The notes: generated by a model not told the origin, from the letters alone. A stretch of 64,000 nt of DNA from an uncultured Coprococcus sp. (GCA_900767685.1 CAAGAB010000311.1:1-64000), one strand, 5' to 3'. Numbered from the stretch's first letter, positions 1-9,451 are shown. Program-made: numbers and translations.

Positions 1-613
1 CCTCCCCCTGCACAGGCTCCACCATGATTCCTATGGTGTTCTCATCGCACTTACTCTTGAAATCTTCAAGGTTATTATATTCTGCATATGTAAATCCAGG
101 AAGCATCGGTGCAAATCCCTTATGACATGCAGAATCCGGCTGTCCTGTTGCCGACAGTGCACCGTATGTTCTTCCATGAAAGCTGTTCTTTGCAGTAACG
201 ATCTTATAATGCTCAGGTCCGTAGTTATCTACTCCATACTTTCTCGCCATCTTGATCATGGCCTCATTTGCCTCTGTTCCTGAGTTCTGGAATACTATCT
301 TCTCCATTCCGATCGTATCACATACCTTCTTAGCTAAGAGTATCATCGGAAGTGTATACGCATAGTTTGATGCATGTATAACATTCGCTGCCTGATCTGC
401 TATCGCCTTTGCGACCTTTTTGTTGGCATTTCCCGCACTGCTGACCGCTATTCCGGCAAAGAAATCAAGATATCTGTCGCCGTTCTCAGCATACACATAC
501 ATGCCATCGCCCTTTTCCTCTATAAAATCCCATCTTCTTGACTGTTCAGCCAGATATGTATCTACTATCTCCAAGAGTTCTTCTTTTGTATAACCTGATT
601 CGCTAACCTTCAT
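1..613 (-). CDS. argD: Acetylornithine aminotransferase-type class III aminotransferase (5' part; runs off window)
   Basis: About 204 N-terminal residues of a PLP-dependent class III aminotransferase are visible; the 3' part lies beyond base 1. The protein reads MKVSESGYTKEELLEI and has the class III landmarks GDRYLDFFAGIAVSSAGN, FQNSGTEANEAMIKMAR (cofactor phosphate-binding segment) and FHGRTYGALSATGQ. ArgD normally makes N-acetylornithine from N-acetylglutamate semialdehyde in cytoplasmic arginine synthesis; ornithine, GABA or succinylornithine aminotransferases share these motifs, so the substrate is inferred. Two adjacent ATGs exist at 616 and 613; the second is preferred because it lies 6 bases after AAAGGAG. 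A consensus promoter stands upstream. The PLP lysine lies outside the window. Confidence 0.8.
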   Translation of the reverse strand, partial: MKVSESGYTKEELLEIVDTYLAEQSRRWDFIEEKGDGMYVYAENGDRYLDFFAGIAVSSAGNANKKVAKAIADQAANVIHASNYAYTLPMILLAKKVCDTIGMEKIVFQNSGTEANEAMIKMARKYGVDNYGPEHYKIVTAKNSFHGRTYGALSATGQPDSACHKGFAPMLPGFTYAEYNNLEDFKSKCDENTIGIMVEPVQGE

Positions 614-698
614 CATTCTCTCCTTTGATGTTTGTCCTAGTTTCGCAATTACCTAAACTAACGTATGGCTTTATTATTTTTGTATATGTTCCGCATAC

Positions 699-727
699 AT
701 TATATACACAAAGTCCGCCACTGGCAA
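699..727 (-). promoter_or_regulatory. Sigma-70 type promoter of the argD-type gene
   Basis: On the minus strand a -35 TTGCCA (722-727) and a perfect -10 TATAAT (699-704) are separated by 17 bases. The aminotransferase start is about 80 bases downstream. No ARG box was recognised. Confidence 0.7.
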
Positions 728-768
728 GCATTCATAAAATATAAAAGATAATTGCTCTAAAATATGCT

Positions 769-811
769 AAAGGACTGTGCTTTGAGAAACTCCTTGAAAC
801 ACAGTCCTTTT
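769..811 (-). terminator. Intrinsic terminator downstream of the ABC exporter genes
   Basis: Perfect 11-bp stem AAAGGACTGTG / CACAGTCCTTT with a 20-base loop, 22 bases past the stop of the downstream ABC exporter gene. The T-run is stronger in the plus direction (TTTTATATTT) than in the minus direction, but position assigns it to the leftward ABC operon. Confidence 0.65.
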
Positions 812-832
812 ATATTTATACATTTTTCTGCA

Positions 833-2593
833 TTATCTTGCAAACTGGGAATTGTACAGATTCGTATAAAAACCGCCCTTTGCAAGCAGCGTCTCGTGAT
901 TTCCCTGTTCGATGATATGTCCGTCCTTCATAACAAGGATGACATCCGACTCTTTGATGGTTGACAGTCTGTGTGCAACCACAAAGCTTGTCCTTCCCTT
1001 CATCATCTTGGCAAATGCCCTCTGTATCCTGATCTCAGTTCTTGTATCTATGGATGATGTCGCCTCATCCAGTATGAGCATAGGAGGAAGATCCAGCATG
1101 ACTCTAGTTATACAGAGAAGCTGCTTCTGTCCCTGTGACAGATTGCCACCGTCCTCGGTTATAAATGTGTTATAGCCTTCTGGAAGTCTCTTTATGAAAC
1201 TGTGTGCATGTGACTGCTTTGCAGCTTCGATGATCTCCTCATCGGTCGCATCCGGTCTTCCATATGCTATGTTATCCTTGATAGTCCCACTCTTTAGCCA
1301 TGTCTCCTGAAGTACCATTCCGTAATTGCCGCGGAGACTTTTTCTTGTAACTTCTCTTATATCGTATCCGTCTACAGAAATACTTCCTGCATCCACATCA
1401 TAGAATCTCATGAGCAGATTGATGACCGTACTCTTGCCACATCCGGTAGGTCCCACTATCGCTATCCTCTGTCCATCCTTCACATTGAGATTGAGATTTT
1501 TTATAAGTTCCACATCTTTGTTATATGAGAAGTCAACATTCTCAAGATTGACCTCACCATGTACATCTGTGAGCTCGTGTGCATCGGCAGGCTCTGCCAC
1601 CTCTGCATCCTCATCTATCAGCTCAAATACTCTGGCTGCTGATGCCAGCGCATTCTGAAGCTCCGTTACGACACCTGATATCTCGTTGAATGGCTTTGTG
1701 TACTGGTTCGCATAGCTCAGGAAGCTTGTGAGCTGTCCGACTGATATAAAGCCCTTTATCGCCGTTATGGCGCCTATGATTCCAACACCTGTATAAACAA
1801 GGCTGTTTACAAACCTTGTGCTCGGATTTGTTATGGACGAGAAGAAAGTTGCCTGAAGTCCTGCAACACCCAGTCTTCCATTGATCTCCTGGAACCTGTC
1901 ACAAGTCTCATCCTCCATGGAAAATGCCGTAACCACCTTCTGGTTCTCTACCATCTCATTTACAAGTGATGTGAGTTCTCCCTTTATCTCAGCCTGCTTT
2001 TTGAACATGCTGTATGTTCTCTTAGCTATAAACGAGGCAACAAACAGCGAAACCGGTGTGATACACACAACGACCAGAGCTATGATCCAGTTGATTGAAA
2101 CCATGAAACATAGTGTTCCAACTATCGTCATGACTCCCGTAAAGAGCTGTGTAAATCCCATCAAAAGTCCATCTGAGAACTGATCCACATCGGCTATTAT
2201 CCTGCTGACTATATCTCCATGTGTGTGTGAATCCACATACGACAAAGGCAGATTGCCCAGTTTCTCATATGCCTTTGTCCTGACATCATTTACAACCTTA
2301 TATGTTATTCTGTTATTGAGGACATTCATGATCCACTGTGCCACCGCTGTTATCGCAACGACAACGGCAAGCTTTACAAGCATCACCTTCAGTCCGTCAA
2401 AATCTACATTCCCAGGTCCTACAACCTTATCAACTGCATGCCCCATGATGATCGGCGCATACAGAGTGAGCACAACCGATATGGCTGCACATATGAGTGA
2501 CAGTACCACGAGGAATCTGTACCTCTTGATATACTTCAGTATTCTGAGTATCGTCTTTTTATTTATTGATTTCTTACCTTTATCTTTACTCAT
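833..2593 (-). CDS. Heterodimeric ABC multidrug exporter, subunit with the catalytic glutamate
   Basis: ABC exporter half-transporter of about 586 residues, with an N-terminal six-helix membrane domain (about 25-315) and a C-terminal ATPase. Walker A GPTGCGKST lies near residue 380, Walker B with catalytic Glu is LILDEATSS, and the H-loop is VAHRLST. Its signature is LSQGQ instead of LSGGQ. Start: the MSKDKGKKS methionine at 2593, which overlaps the stop of the upstream ABC gene by 8 bases, typical translational coupling; an upstream in-frame start would lie inside that gene. With its neighbour it forms a BmrCD/LmrCD/TM287-288-like pair in which only one ATP site is fully catalytic. The substrate is unknown; drugs or lipids are likely. 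Confidence 0.9.
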   Translation of the reverse strand: MSKDKGKKSINKKTILRILKYIKRYRFLVVLSLICAAISVVLTLYAPIIMGHAVDKVVGPGNVDFDGLKVMLVKLAVVVAITAVAQWIMNVLNNRITYKVVNDVRTKAYEKLGNLPLSYVDSHTHGDIVSRIIADVDQFSDGLLMGFTQLFTGVMTIVGTLCFMVSINWIIALVVVCITPVSLFVASFIAKRTYSMFKKQAEIKGELTSLVNEMVENQKVVTAFSMEDETCDRFQEINGRLGVAGLQATFFSSITNPSTRFVNSLVYTGVGIIGAITAIKGFISVGQLTSFLSYANQYTKPFNEISGVVTELQNALASAARVFELIDEDAEVAEPADAHELTDVHGEVNLENVDFSYNKDVELIKNLNLNVKDGQRIAIVGPTGCGKSTVINLLMRFYDVDAGSISVDGYDIREVTRKSLRGNYGMVLQETWLKSGTIKDNIAYGRPDATDEEIIEAAKQSHAHSFIKRLPEGYNTFITEDGGNLSQGQKQLLCITRVMLDLPPMLILDEATSSIDTRTEIRIQRAFAKMMKGRTSFVVAHRLSTIKESDVILVMKDGHIIEQGNHETLLAKGGFYTNLYNSQFAR

Positions 2594-4346
2594 GAGCCAG
2601 TTCCTCCTCCGAAAGCTGTGACTGACATATCTCCCTGTATACCTCACAGTTAGAAAGCAGCTGTCTATGAGTTCCTATTCCGGCTATCTGACCATCGTCC
2701 ATGACTATGATCTTATCCGAATTCATGATAGTTGACGCTCGCTGTGATACGAGGAATACTGTCATGCCCTTTGTCTTTTCCCTGATTGCTTTTCTGAGTG
2801 CTGCGTCCGTTGCAAAGTCAAGTGCTGATGCACTGTCATCAAGTATCAATATCTCCGGTTTCCTCACAACAGCTCTCGCTATTGTAAGCCTCTGTTTCTG
2901 GCCTCCTGACAGGTTCTTTCCTCCCTGAGTGATCTTAAAGTTTATTCCACTTTCCTTGCCATCCACAAATTCCTTCGCCTGGGCTATCTCAAGAGCCTCG
3001 TCTATCTCAGCATCAGTTGCATCCTGCTTGCCCCATCTGATATTTTCAGCTATGGTTCCGGCAAACAGCACAGACTTCTGCGGAACCACTCCCACCTTAT
3101 GTCTGAGTTCGTCCAGCGGATAATCCTTTACATCCACTCCATCTATACTTACGCTTCCCTGGCCGGCATCGTAGAATCTCGGGATCATGTTTACGAGTGA
3201 ACTTTTTCCTGAACCGGTACCACCTATGATTCCCACAGTCTGTCCTGGTGCAACGTCAAATGTTATATCAGACAGAGAATCAGCTCCGGCTCCGGCATAT
3301 CTGAGGCTGGCACCCCTAAAGCTCACCTTTACAGAATTCATTCCAGAATTCATTACAGAATTTTCGTGAGCCCCATCGTTTTTTCCCGATCCGTCTGTTA
3401 TTGACGGCTGCTGATCCATGACTGCATTTATTCTCTTGGCACAGGCAACTGCCTTAGTGATCGTTACGATAAGATTGGCAAGCTTGATAAGCTCGACAAG
3501 TATCTGTGACATATAGTTGACAAGGGCAACAACCTTACCCTGTGTAAGTATACCTGCTTCAGTCTGCCCAGCTGCGATCCATATAATGGCCGCCGTTGAA
3601 AGATTGATTATGACGTATGTCACCGGATTCATAAATGCCGATATACGACCTGCGAGAAGCTGAAACTTCATCAGGTCGTCTGTTGATCTGTCAAATTCAG
3701 CAAATTCTTTATCCTGTCTGTTAAAAGCTCTGATAACTCTCGCGCCCTCAAGTCCCTCACGGGTGAGCAGCGTAACCCTGTCCAGCCTGCTCTGAACCTT
3801 CTTGAAAAGCGGTATGCTGAGTGCCATAACTCCGAACACCACTATCGAAAGTGCTGGTATCGTAACCACAAATGTCATTGCCGACTTCACATCGATCGTG
3901 AATGACATGATCATTGCGCCAAACACTATGAACGGCGAACGGAGGAACAGTCTGAGGACCATATTGACTCCCGTCTGCACCTGATTGGTATCACTGGTCA
4001 TTCGGGTGAGCAATGTCGATGTTCCTATGCTGTCGATTTCAGTATATGAAAGTGACGTAATATGTCTGAACAGATCATTTCTAAGTGCCGTTCCAAATCC
4101 TGTTGCCGCTTTAGCCGAAAAATACTGGGCCGTTATAGAACACACCAGCCCAATTATTCCGAGAAGTATCATAATAAGACACATTCGGATGACATATCCA
4201 ATATCTCCGCCTGCTATACCAACATCTATGACATTTGCCATGACAATGGGAATCAGCAGTTCAAACGCAGCCTCCAGCATCTTAAAAAGCGGTGCAAGTA
4301 TGGACTCTTTCTTATAGTCCCTAAGATATCTAAGTATTCCCTTCAT
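2586..4346 (-). CDS. Heterodimeric ABC multidrug exporter, subunit with degenerate ATPase residues
   Basis: ABC exporter half of about 586 residues: membrane domain (about 15-310), then ATPase with Walker A GGTGSGKSS and a canonical LSGGQKQR signature. The Walker B end is ILILDDSAS, with Asp where the catalytic Glu should be, and the switch region is VSQRAST, with Gln for the usual His. These replacements are the hallmark of the non-catalytic partner in heterodimeric exporters (known for LmrC, BmrC and TM287). Start ATG at 4346 (MKGILRYLRDYK) follows AGGAG by 5 bases; an in-frame TTG 15 bases upstream is less likely. It is first in a two-gene operon; a palindrome over a possible promoter lies 79 bases upstream. 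Confidence 0.9.
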   Translation of the reverse strand: MKGILRYLRDYKKESILAPLFKMLEAAFELLIPIVMANVIDVGIAGGDIGYVIRMCLIMILLGIIGLVCSITAQYFSAKAATGFGTALRNDLFRHITSLSYTEIDSIGTSTLLTRMTSDTNQVQTGVNMVLRLFLRSPFIVFGAMIMSFTIDVKSAMTFVVTIPALSIVVFGVMALSIPLFKKVQSRLDRVTLLTREGLEGARVIRAFNRQDKEFAEFDRSTDDLMKFQLLAGRISAFMNPVTYVIINLSTAAIIWIAAGQTEAGILTQGKVVALVNYMSQILVELIKLANLIVTITKAVACAKRINAVMDQQPSITDGSGKNDGAHENSVMNSGMNSVKVSFRGASLRYAGAGADSLSDITFDVAPGQTVGIIGGTGSGKSSLVNMIPRFYDAGQGSVSIDGVDVKDYPLDELRHKVGVVPQKSVLFAGTIAENIRWGKQDATDAEIDEALEIAQAKEFVDGKESGINFKITQGGKNLSGGQKQRLTIARAVVRKPEILILDDSASALDFATDAALRKAIREKTKGMTVFLVSQRASTIMNSDKIIVMDDGQIAGIGTHRQLLSNCEVYREICQSQLSEEELAHE

Positions 4347-4424
4347 CTCTTCTCCTATCAATATCTGTTTCTACAAATGGCAGCCAGGTATTTATACTCC
4401 GTCATATGTCTGTATTCAAATAGA

Positions 4425-4454
4425 ACTTCCACATATTATGTATAATGTGGAAGT
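4425..4454 (-). promoter_or_regulatory. Palindrome upstream of the ABC exporter (operator or terminator)
   Basis: A perfect 10-bp inverted repeat ACTTCCACAT / ATGTGGAAGT with a 10-base AT-rich centre. On the minus strand it overlaps possible -10 sequences (CATTAT, 18 bases after TTGAAC; TAATAT), so it may be the operator of the exporter genes. It could also end transcription of yebC, which stops 82 bases upstream, but the following sequence TCTATTTG is a poor U-tract. Confidence 0.45.
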
Positions 4455-4535
4455 CCTAAATTCAGGTTCAATGACCATTGTCACATAACGGCTATTATCA
4501 CTTAACTAACTGCCATTCAATGTTGTTGTCTGATA

Positions 4536-5282
4536 TTACTCCTCATCCTCGTCTGGAAGATTTGCGTTGTGATATACAGCCTGTACGTCATCATCCTCCT
4601 CAAGCATATCGATGATTCTTGTGAATTTCTTTACAACCTCAGGATCTGTTATGTCTACGTAATTCTGTGGGATCATCGTAAGCTCGGCCTCAGCCATCTT
4701 GATACCCTCTTTCTCAAGGCTCTCTCTTACCTGTGAGAAATCCTCTGGTGCTGTGATTATCTCGTAGCTGTCGTCCTCGTCTGAGAAGTCTTCAGCACCT
4801 GCATCGAGTGCCATCATCATTATGTCATCTGCATCCATGTCACAGTCTTCCTTCGCAATGATGATCTGTCCCTTATGATCAAACATATATGACACGCAGC
4901 CTGTTGTTCCTACATTGCCGCCGCCCTTTGTGAAACAATTACGCACATTCGCTGCTGTTCTATTCTTGTTGTCTGTAAGAGTGTCTACTATGATGGCGGT
5001 ACCGTTTGGACCGTAGCCTTCATATGTATTCACTACATAATTAACTGAGTTTGCATCTCCAGCCGCTCTCTCGATACCACGCTTGATCGTATCGTTAGGC
5101 ATGTTGTTAGCCTTTGCCTTTGCGATTACATCACGAAGCTTACTGTTGTTCTCAGGATTTGCTCCGCCTTCCTTAACTGCAACCACGATCTCCTTACCTA
5201 TGATCGTGAAAATCTTTCCCTTTGCTGCATCATTCTTTTCCTTCTTGTGTTTGATGTTTGCAAATTTTGAATGTCCTGACAT
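4536..5282 (-). CDS. yebC: YebC/PmpR (TACO1) family protein
   Basis: A 248-residue protein of the usual family length, beginning [14 protein letters not shown], the diagnostic YebC N-terminus, followed by [18 protein letters not shown] and [14 protein letters not shown]. Family members act in the cytoplasm; some (PmpR) were described as DNA-binding regulators, while recent work links YebC proteins to ribosomes and translation of proline-rich stretches, like mitochondrial TACO1. The C-terminus is highly acidic ([23 protein letters not shown] region). It is the last gene of the leftward nnr-alr-mazF-CBS series, 49 bases after the CBS gene. Whether this copy acts on transcription or translation cannot be told from sequence. 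Confidence 0.92.
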   Translation of the reverse strand: MSGHSKFANIKHKKEKNDAAKGKIFTIIGKEIVVAVKEGGANPENNSKLRDVIAKAKANNMPNDTIKRGIERAAGDANSVNYVVNTYEGYGPNGTAIIVDTLTDNKNRTAANVRNCFTKGGGNVGTTGCVSYMFDHKGQIIIAKEDCDMDADDIMMMALDAGAEDFSDEDDSYEIITAPEDFSQVRESLEKEGIKMAEAELTMIPQNYVDITDPEVVKKFTRIIDMLEEDDDVQAVYHNANLPDEDEE

Positions 5283-5331
5283 CTTTAATTCTCCTTATCC
5301 TCTTAATTACTAATTTTGTATATTAACACTA

Positions 5332-6129
5332 TTACTGTATTTTTTCAACCTTTGTGATCTTTACTTCGTTTATCATGTTGTTATTCACAGATAATGAAGT
5401 GAATTTGTAGTTCTTATACACAATCTCAATCTCTTCATCAGCATACGGAAGCCTTCCCAGCTCATAGAGAAGAAAGCCGTTGAGTGTCTGAAAATCCTCA
5501 TCCGGAAACTCTATTCCCAGCACATCACTAACCTCATCCAGTTCAGCCTTGCCACTGACTATGTACACATCTCCACGCTTCTTGATATCGTCACTGGCAT
5601 CGTCATACTCATCCAGTATATTGCCAACGATCTCCTCAAGAATATCCTCCATGGTAACTATACCTTCCGTCTGACCATACTCATCCACCACTATAACCAT
5701 ATGTATCTTGGCTGTCTGCATTCTGCGGAACAGCTTTGCTATATTGTATGTTGGATGGACAAATGTAGCTTCCGCCATAATATCTGCCAGCTTTTTCTTC
5801 TTATCTTTCAGATACGCCTTGACAAAATCTTTGAAATATATTATTCCTACCACATTGTCAAGATCTCCATCTATGACCGGATATCTGGAATAATTATTCT
5901 CCAGCATTATCTCCATAACTTCATCAAGCTCCGAATTCTTGTCTATAGCCATGACATTAAGCCTTGCAGTCATGACATCCCGACTCTCCTTGTCGGTGAA
6001 TTCAAATATATTAGTAATAAACTGAGCCTCTGAGTCCTCTATAAGGCCCTGCTCATTTCCCTCATTCACCATGGATATGATTTCTTTTTCTACCTGTTCC
6101 TCTTCCGACTTTTTGTTGAAAATCTTCAT
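5332..6129 (-). CDS. CBS-pair / CorC_HlyC domain protein (soluble, no DUF21)
   Basis: A 265-residue protein with two CBS domains (about 60-115 and 120-180; VVDEYGQTEGIVTMEDILEEIVG is the typical second-CBS end region) and a C-terminal transporter-associated CorC_HlyC domain (about 190-262). The four-helix DUF21 membrane domain of longer HlyC/CNNM relatives is absent, so it resembles E. coli CorC/YbeX, a cytosolic protein linked to Mg2+/Co2+ efflux and ribosome biology. It lies between mazF and yebC in a tightly packed series. No clear Shine-Dalgarno sequence is placed ideally for the ATG at 6129: GAGGTG is about 14 bases away. Its role here is inferred from family only. Confidence 0.85.
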   Translation of the reverse strand: MKIFNKKSEEEQVEKEIISMVNEGNEQGLIEDSEAQFITNIFEFTDKESRDVMTARLNVMAIDKNSELDEVMEIMLENNYSRYPVIDGDLDNVVGIIYFKDFVKAYLKDKKKKLADIMAEATFVHPTYNIAKLFRRMQTAKIHMVIVVDEYGQTEGIVTMEDILEEIVGNILDEYDDASDDIKKRGDVYIVSGKAELDEVSDVLGIEFPDEDFQTLNGFLLYELGRLPYADEEIEIVYKNYKFTSLSVNNNMINEVKITKVEKIQ

Positions 6130-6191
6130 ATTCTAGTTCTTATCACCTCATAAATTATTTGATTTTATTTTATTATTCAGCAGCCTTCAGC

Positions 6192-6536
6192 TCATTCCAG
6201 TTCCAGACTTATCTTCAGTGCCGCATCAACTTTTCTGAGCACCTCTGAATCCACATGACACACTTTTTCCTTAAGTCTCTGCTTATCTATAGTTCTTAGC
6301 TGCTCAAGCAATATAACTGAGTCCTTTGCTATATCGCATCTGGCTGAATCCAACATTATATGTGTTGGCAGCTTAGGTCGCTTCATCTTGCTCGTTATAG
6401 CCGCTATTATAACTGTTGAACTATGTCTGTTGCCCGCCTCGTTCTGAACCACTATCACAGGGCGTATCCCTCCCTGCTCCGATCCAACAACCGGTCTGAG
6501 ATCTGCGTAATATATATCCCCTCTTCTTATAACCAA
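6192..6536 (-). CDS. mazF: MazF/PemK (EndoA)-type mRNA interferase without adjacent antitoxin
   Basis: Reads VIRRGDIYYADLRPVVGSEQ and GIRPVIVVQNEAGN, the N-terminal beta-barrel signature of MazF/NdoA ribonucleases that cleave single-stranded RNA at short motifs; TVIIAAITSK and LPTHIML are further family segments. About 114 residues, normal length. Start: TTG at 6536 lies 5 bases after GGGGTGA; a GTG at 6545 sits inside that ribosome site and is less likely. It directly follows alr, as ndoA does in Bacillus, but the 87-97 bases between alr and mazF are too short for the roughly 90-residue NdoAI antitoxin, and none is seen downstream. So it is an orphan toxin here, or its antitoxin is encoded elsewhere. 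Confidence 0.9.
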   Translation of the reverse strand: MVIRRGDIYYADLRPVVGSEQGGIRPVIVVQNEAGNRHSSTVIIAAITSKMKRPKLPTHIMLDSARCDIAKDSVILLEQLRTIDKQRLKEKVCHVDSEVLRKVDAALKISLELE

Positions 6537-6632
6537 ATTTATCACCCCATAAATACTTTATAAATGTGGCTTTATACATATTATGTATTCCACTCTAAAA
6601 AAAGTATTTCCAGTGTCATTATTGGTTATTCA

Positions 6633-7796
6633 TCAATCCAACAGATAATTCACCTCTCCAAGAACTTTGCCATCTCTTATGTACTCTCTCGGAACTCGTC
6701 TTGATATATTACATACAAGCTCATAATTAAAGCTGTTCGCCGGCTCTGCAACCTCTTCAACTGTGATAACCTTGTCTCCATCTCTGCCAATCAATATGAC
6801 ATCATCTCTAACTTTTACATCATCTATATGACTCACATCGACCATGAACTGATCCATACACACTCTGCCTATGATCGGCGCATATTGTCCATGTATTATG
6901 ACTCGTCCTATGTTGGACTGCGCTCTCGGATATCCATCTGCATATCCGGCTGAGACTGTGGCAACCCTGATATCATGGTCTGCTATGTATGACCATCCAT
7001 ATCCTATTCCGGTTCCAGCCTTTACATCCTTCACAAATATTACCTTTGATGTAAGGCTCATAGCTGGTCTCAGATCCACTATACTCTTGTCCACTTCTTC
7101 TGATGGATAAAGTCCATATGTTACGATTCCAGATCTCACCATATCAAAGTCAGAATTATCCATCTCCATGATACCTGCGCTATTCGATATATGTCTGACA
7201 GGAATACGTATATGCTTATCCTCAAGCTGTCTGTTGATCCATCTGAATTTGTCCAGCTGTCCTTTTGCCGCTGTCTTGTCAAGCTCATCAGCCTTAGCAT
7301 AATGGGTAAACATTCCCTCTATCTCTATCCCTGGCATCCTGCTTATCTCTTCTATATGACTTACCCCGGCATCATCACATGAGAATCCTATTCTTCCCAT
7401 GCCCGTATCAACCTTTATATGGATCTTAGCCTTTGCGCCTTTACCAACGGCTGTCTCCGACAGTTTTCGTGCATCATCTACATCGTATATCGCCGGACGT
7501 ACATCAAAGTCTATCAGAAGCTTATAGTCCTCAGGATCAGTATACCCCAGTATCAATATCGGTTTTTTAAAACCTGCATTCCTGAGTTCAATTGCCTCAT
7601 CAATGAAGGCAACCGCAAAGAAATCTACCATATCATTGAGTGCATGTGCCACCTCCACTGCTCCGTGCCCATATGCATCCGCTTTAATAACCGCCAGCAT
7701 CTTCTTATCCTTATCCACTAGAGACTTCATAGCCGCCACGTTATGTCTTATATTGTCAAGATCTATCACTGCCTGTACCCTGTTATAATTTCTCAT
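6633..7796 (-). CDS. alr: Alanine racemase
   Basis: A 387-residue PLP enzyme that interconverts L- and D-alanine for peptidoglycan. The PLP lysine motif is AVIKADAYGHGAVEVA (about 35-50) in the N-terminal TIM barrel; the catalytic tyrosine region GIGYGWSYIA (about 264-273) lies in the C-terminal beta domain, and GRVCMDQFMVDVS and ELVCNISRRVPR complete the family pattern. The ATG at 7796 follows AGGAGTGGAAA and overlaps the end of the upstream nnr gene by 14 bases, so the two are probably translationally coupled. D-alanine supply next to the division and wall cluster makes sense functionally. No frameshift or missing residue was noticed. Confidence 0.96.
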   Translation of the reverse strand: MRNYNRVQAVIDLDNIRHNVAAMKSLVDKDKKMLAVIKADAYGHGAVEVAHALNDMVDFFAVAFIDEAIELRNAGFKKPILILGYTDPEDYKLLIDFDVRPAIYDVDDARKLSETAVGKGAKAKIHIKVDTGMGRIGFSCDDAGVSHIEEISRMPGIEIEGMFTHYAKADELDKTAAKGQLDKFRWINRQLEDKHIRIPVRHISNSAGIMEMDNSDFDMVRSGIVTYGLYPSEEVDKSIVDLRPAMSLTSKVIFVKDVKAGTGIGYGWSYIADHDIRVATVSAGYADGYPRAQSNIGRVIIHGQYAPIIGRVCMDQFMVDVSHIDDVKVRDDVILIGRDGDKVITVEEVAEPANSFNYELVCNISRRVPREYIRDGKVLGEVNYLLD

Positions 7797-9300
7797 TTTC
7801 CACTCCTTTTATCACCATAGGTATGGATTCAACTATATCTCTGGCTATCATCCCATTTTTTCCCATGCGCTCAGCTGCAAGATCACCTGCCAGCCCATGA
7901 ACATAGACGCCAAGCTTAGCTGCATCATACGGAGTAAGTCCCGTAGCGATAAAACCTGCTATCACTCCGGTGAGCACATCTCCAGCTCCAGCCGTCGACA
8001 TACCATTGTTTCCTGAGGTATTGATATAGATGTCTCTGTCTCCGTTGCTCACGCAGGTTTTTGAATCTTTGAGCACATCTATAACATTATACTCCATAGC
8101 AAAGTCTTTGCACACCTTTAAAATATTCTTTTTTATCTCTGGAATAGATATTCCTGTCAATCTGGACATCTCACCGAGATGTGGAGTGACAACAACTTCA
8201 GATCTGTGGCCTCGCAAAATATCCATATCACCCGATAATATATTTAATGCATCTGCATCCACTACAAGAGGCTGCTCTGACTCACATATAATATAGCGGA
8301 TTATGCTCTGTGCCAGATGCGACGTTCCAAGGCCCGGTCCGACAACTATTACATCAGCCCATGCCACAGCATCCTCTGCACACCTGAGCGCTTCTTTCTC
8401 GTCTTCATATGTCATAAGTACAGCCTCAGGCACTTTTGTCCCTATGACCGTTCTATTATTATCGTGGGTATATACTTTCACAAGTCCTGCCCCTGTACGA
8501 TATACCGCTTCCGCTGAAAAAGCTGCTGCCCCCGACATATTCTCACTTCCAGCGACAACCGCAACTTTACCGTAAGTGCCCTTATTGGAATTATCTGTCC
8601 TGCCTGGAATGCGCATCAGATCAGATCTATCATATGTATACGCTTCAGGAGCCACATCTATAATCTGCTCACTTGCAAATCTTATATCTCTCACCACTAC
8701 TTCGCCAGCCACATCACACCCCGGATGTAATACAAGACCTCTCTTATTCAATCCCAATGTCACTGTAACATCAGCCTTAAATGCCGTTCCCAATATCTGT
8801 CCCGTTGTTGCATCCACCCCAGATGGAATATCTATAGCAACCTTAAGGCCAGAAAGCACATTCATCTGTTCTATCACATCTGCCCAGATTCCAGCTACTT
8901 CTCTTTTGAGACCGACTCCAAATATTCCATCAACCACTAAATCATAGACGCTTCCTGATATCTTATCCGTGATCTCCAGTCCCATTCTGTTCACAATATC
9001 TAGTTGAAACGAAAAGTTGTCAGTGACTCTTGACAAGCCATCTATATAGCATATCTCCACACTATCTCCCTGCTGTGCCAAGAGTCTTGCCAGTGCCAGA
9101 CCATCGCCGCCATTGTTACCGCCTTCCACGACAATCAGGCATCTCAGGCAATTGGGTAATATGATGCCCTTTCTTTTATTAATCTCATGCAGGACTTCTA
9201 TAGCAGCGCCCTCCATAAGCAGAATACTCGGAATTCCTTTGTCCACTATAGTGCGTCTGTCTATCTCCTGCATCTCATCTCTATCTGGAAGATAAATCAT
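7783..9300 (-). CDS. nnr: Bifunctional NAD(P)H-hydrate epimerase / ADP-dependent dehydratase
   Basis: A 505-residue fusion. The N-terminal YjeF_N domain (about 1-215) has VVEGGNNGGDGLALARLL and DGIFGVGLKREV and epimerises damaged NAD(P)HX. The C-terminal ribokinase-like NnrD domain (about 230-500) has VVVGPGLGTS and MSTAGAGDVLTGVIAGF, the ATP/ADP-binding end motif, and dehydrates S-NAD(P)HX. This is a cytoplasmic metabolite-repair enzyme. It is first in the series nnr-alr-mazF-CBS-yebC. The linkage to alr is the same as seen in Bacillus and Clostridia around acpS-nnr-alr; acpS itself is not present here. Confidence 0.93.
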   Translation of the reverse strand: MIYLPDRDEMQEIDRRTIVDKGIPSILLMEGAAIEVLHEINKRKGIILPNCLRCLIVVEGGNNGGDGLALARLLAQQGDSVEICYIDGLSRVTDNFSFQLDIVNRMGLEITDKISGSVYDLVVDGIFGVGLKREVAGIWADVIEQMNVLSGLKVAIDIPSGVDATTGQILGTAFKADVTVTLGLNKRGLVLHPGCDVAGEVVVRDIRFASEQIIDVAPEAYTYDRSDLMRIPGRTDNSNKGTYGKVAVVAGSENMSGAAAFSAEAVYRTGAGLVKVYTHDNNRTVIGTKVPEAVLMTYEDEKEALRCAEDAVAWADVIVVGPGLGTSHLAQSIIRYIICESEQPLVVDADALNILSGDMDILRGHRSEVVVTPHLGEMSRLTGISIPEIKKNILKVCKDFAMEYNVIDVLKDSKTCVSNGDRDIYINTSGNNGMSTAGAGDVLTGVIAGFIATGLTPYDAAKLGVYVHGLAGDLAAERMGKNGMIARDIVESIPMVIKGVENEKL

Positions 9301-9377
9301 ATCTCAATATCTCCTTCTTCTACACTTTTTGCATCGATATCAGATAAAGGTCATCTGATAAAGGCTCTTTATGTAAT

Positions 9378-9412
9378 AAAACGGATAATTTCTAATGAAA
9401 TTACCCGTTTTT
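9378..9412 (-). terminator. Intrinsic terminator of ftsZ
   Basis: AAAACGG(G/A)TAATTTC paired with GAAATTA(T/C)CCGTTTT around a 4-base loop, followed in the minus direction by TTTTATTA. It starts 40 bases after the ftsZ stop and closes the dcw cluster. Confidence 0.8.
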
Positions 9413-9451
9413 ATATAAGACCTAAATAAAACCTAAATGATAACTTACCAA

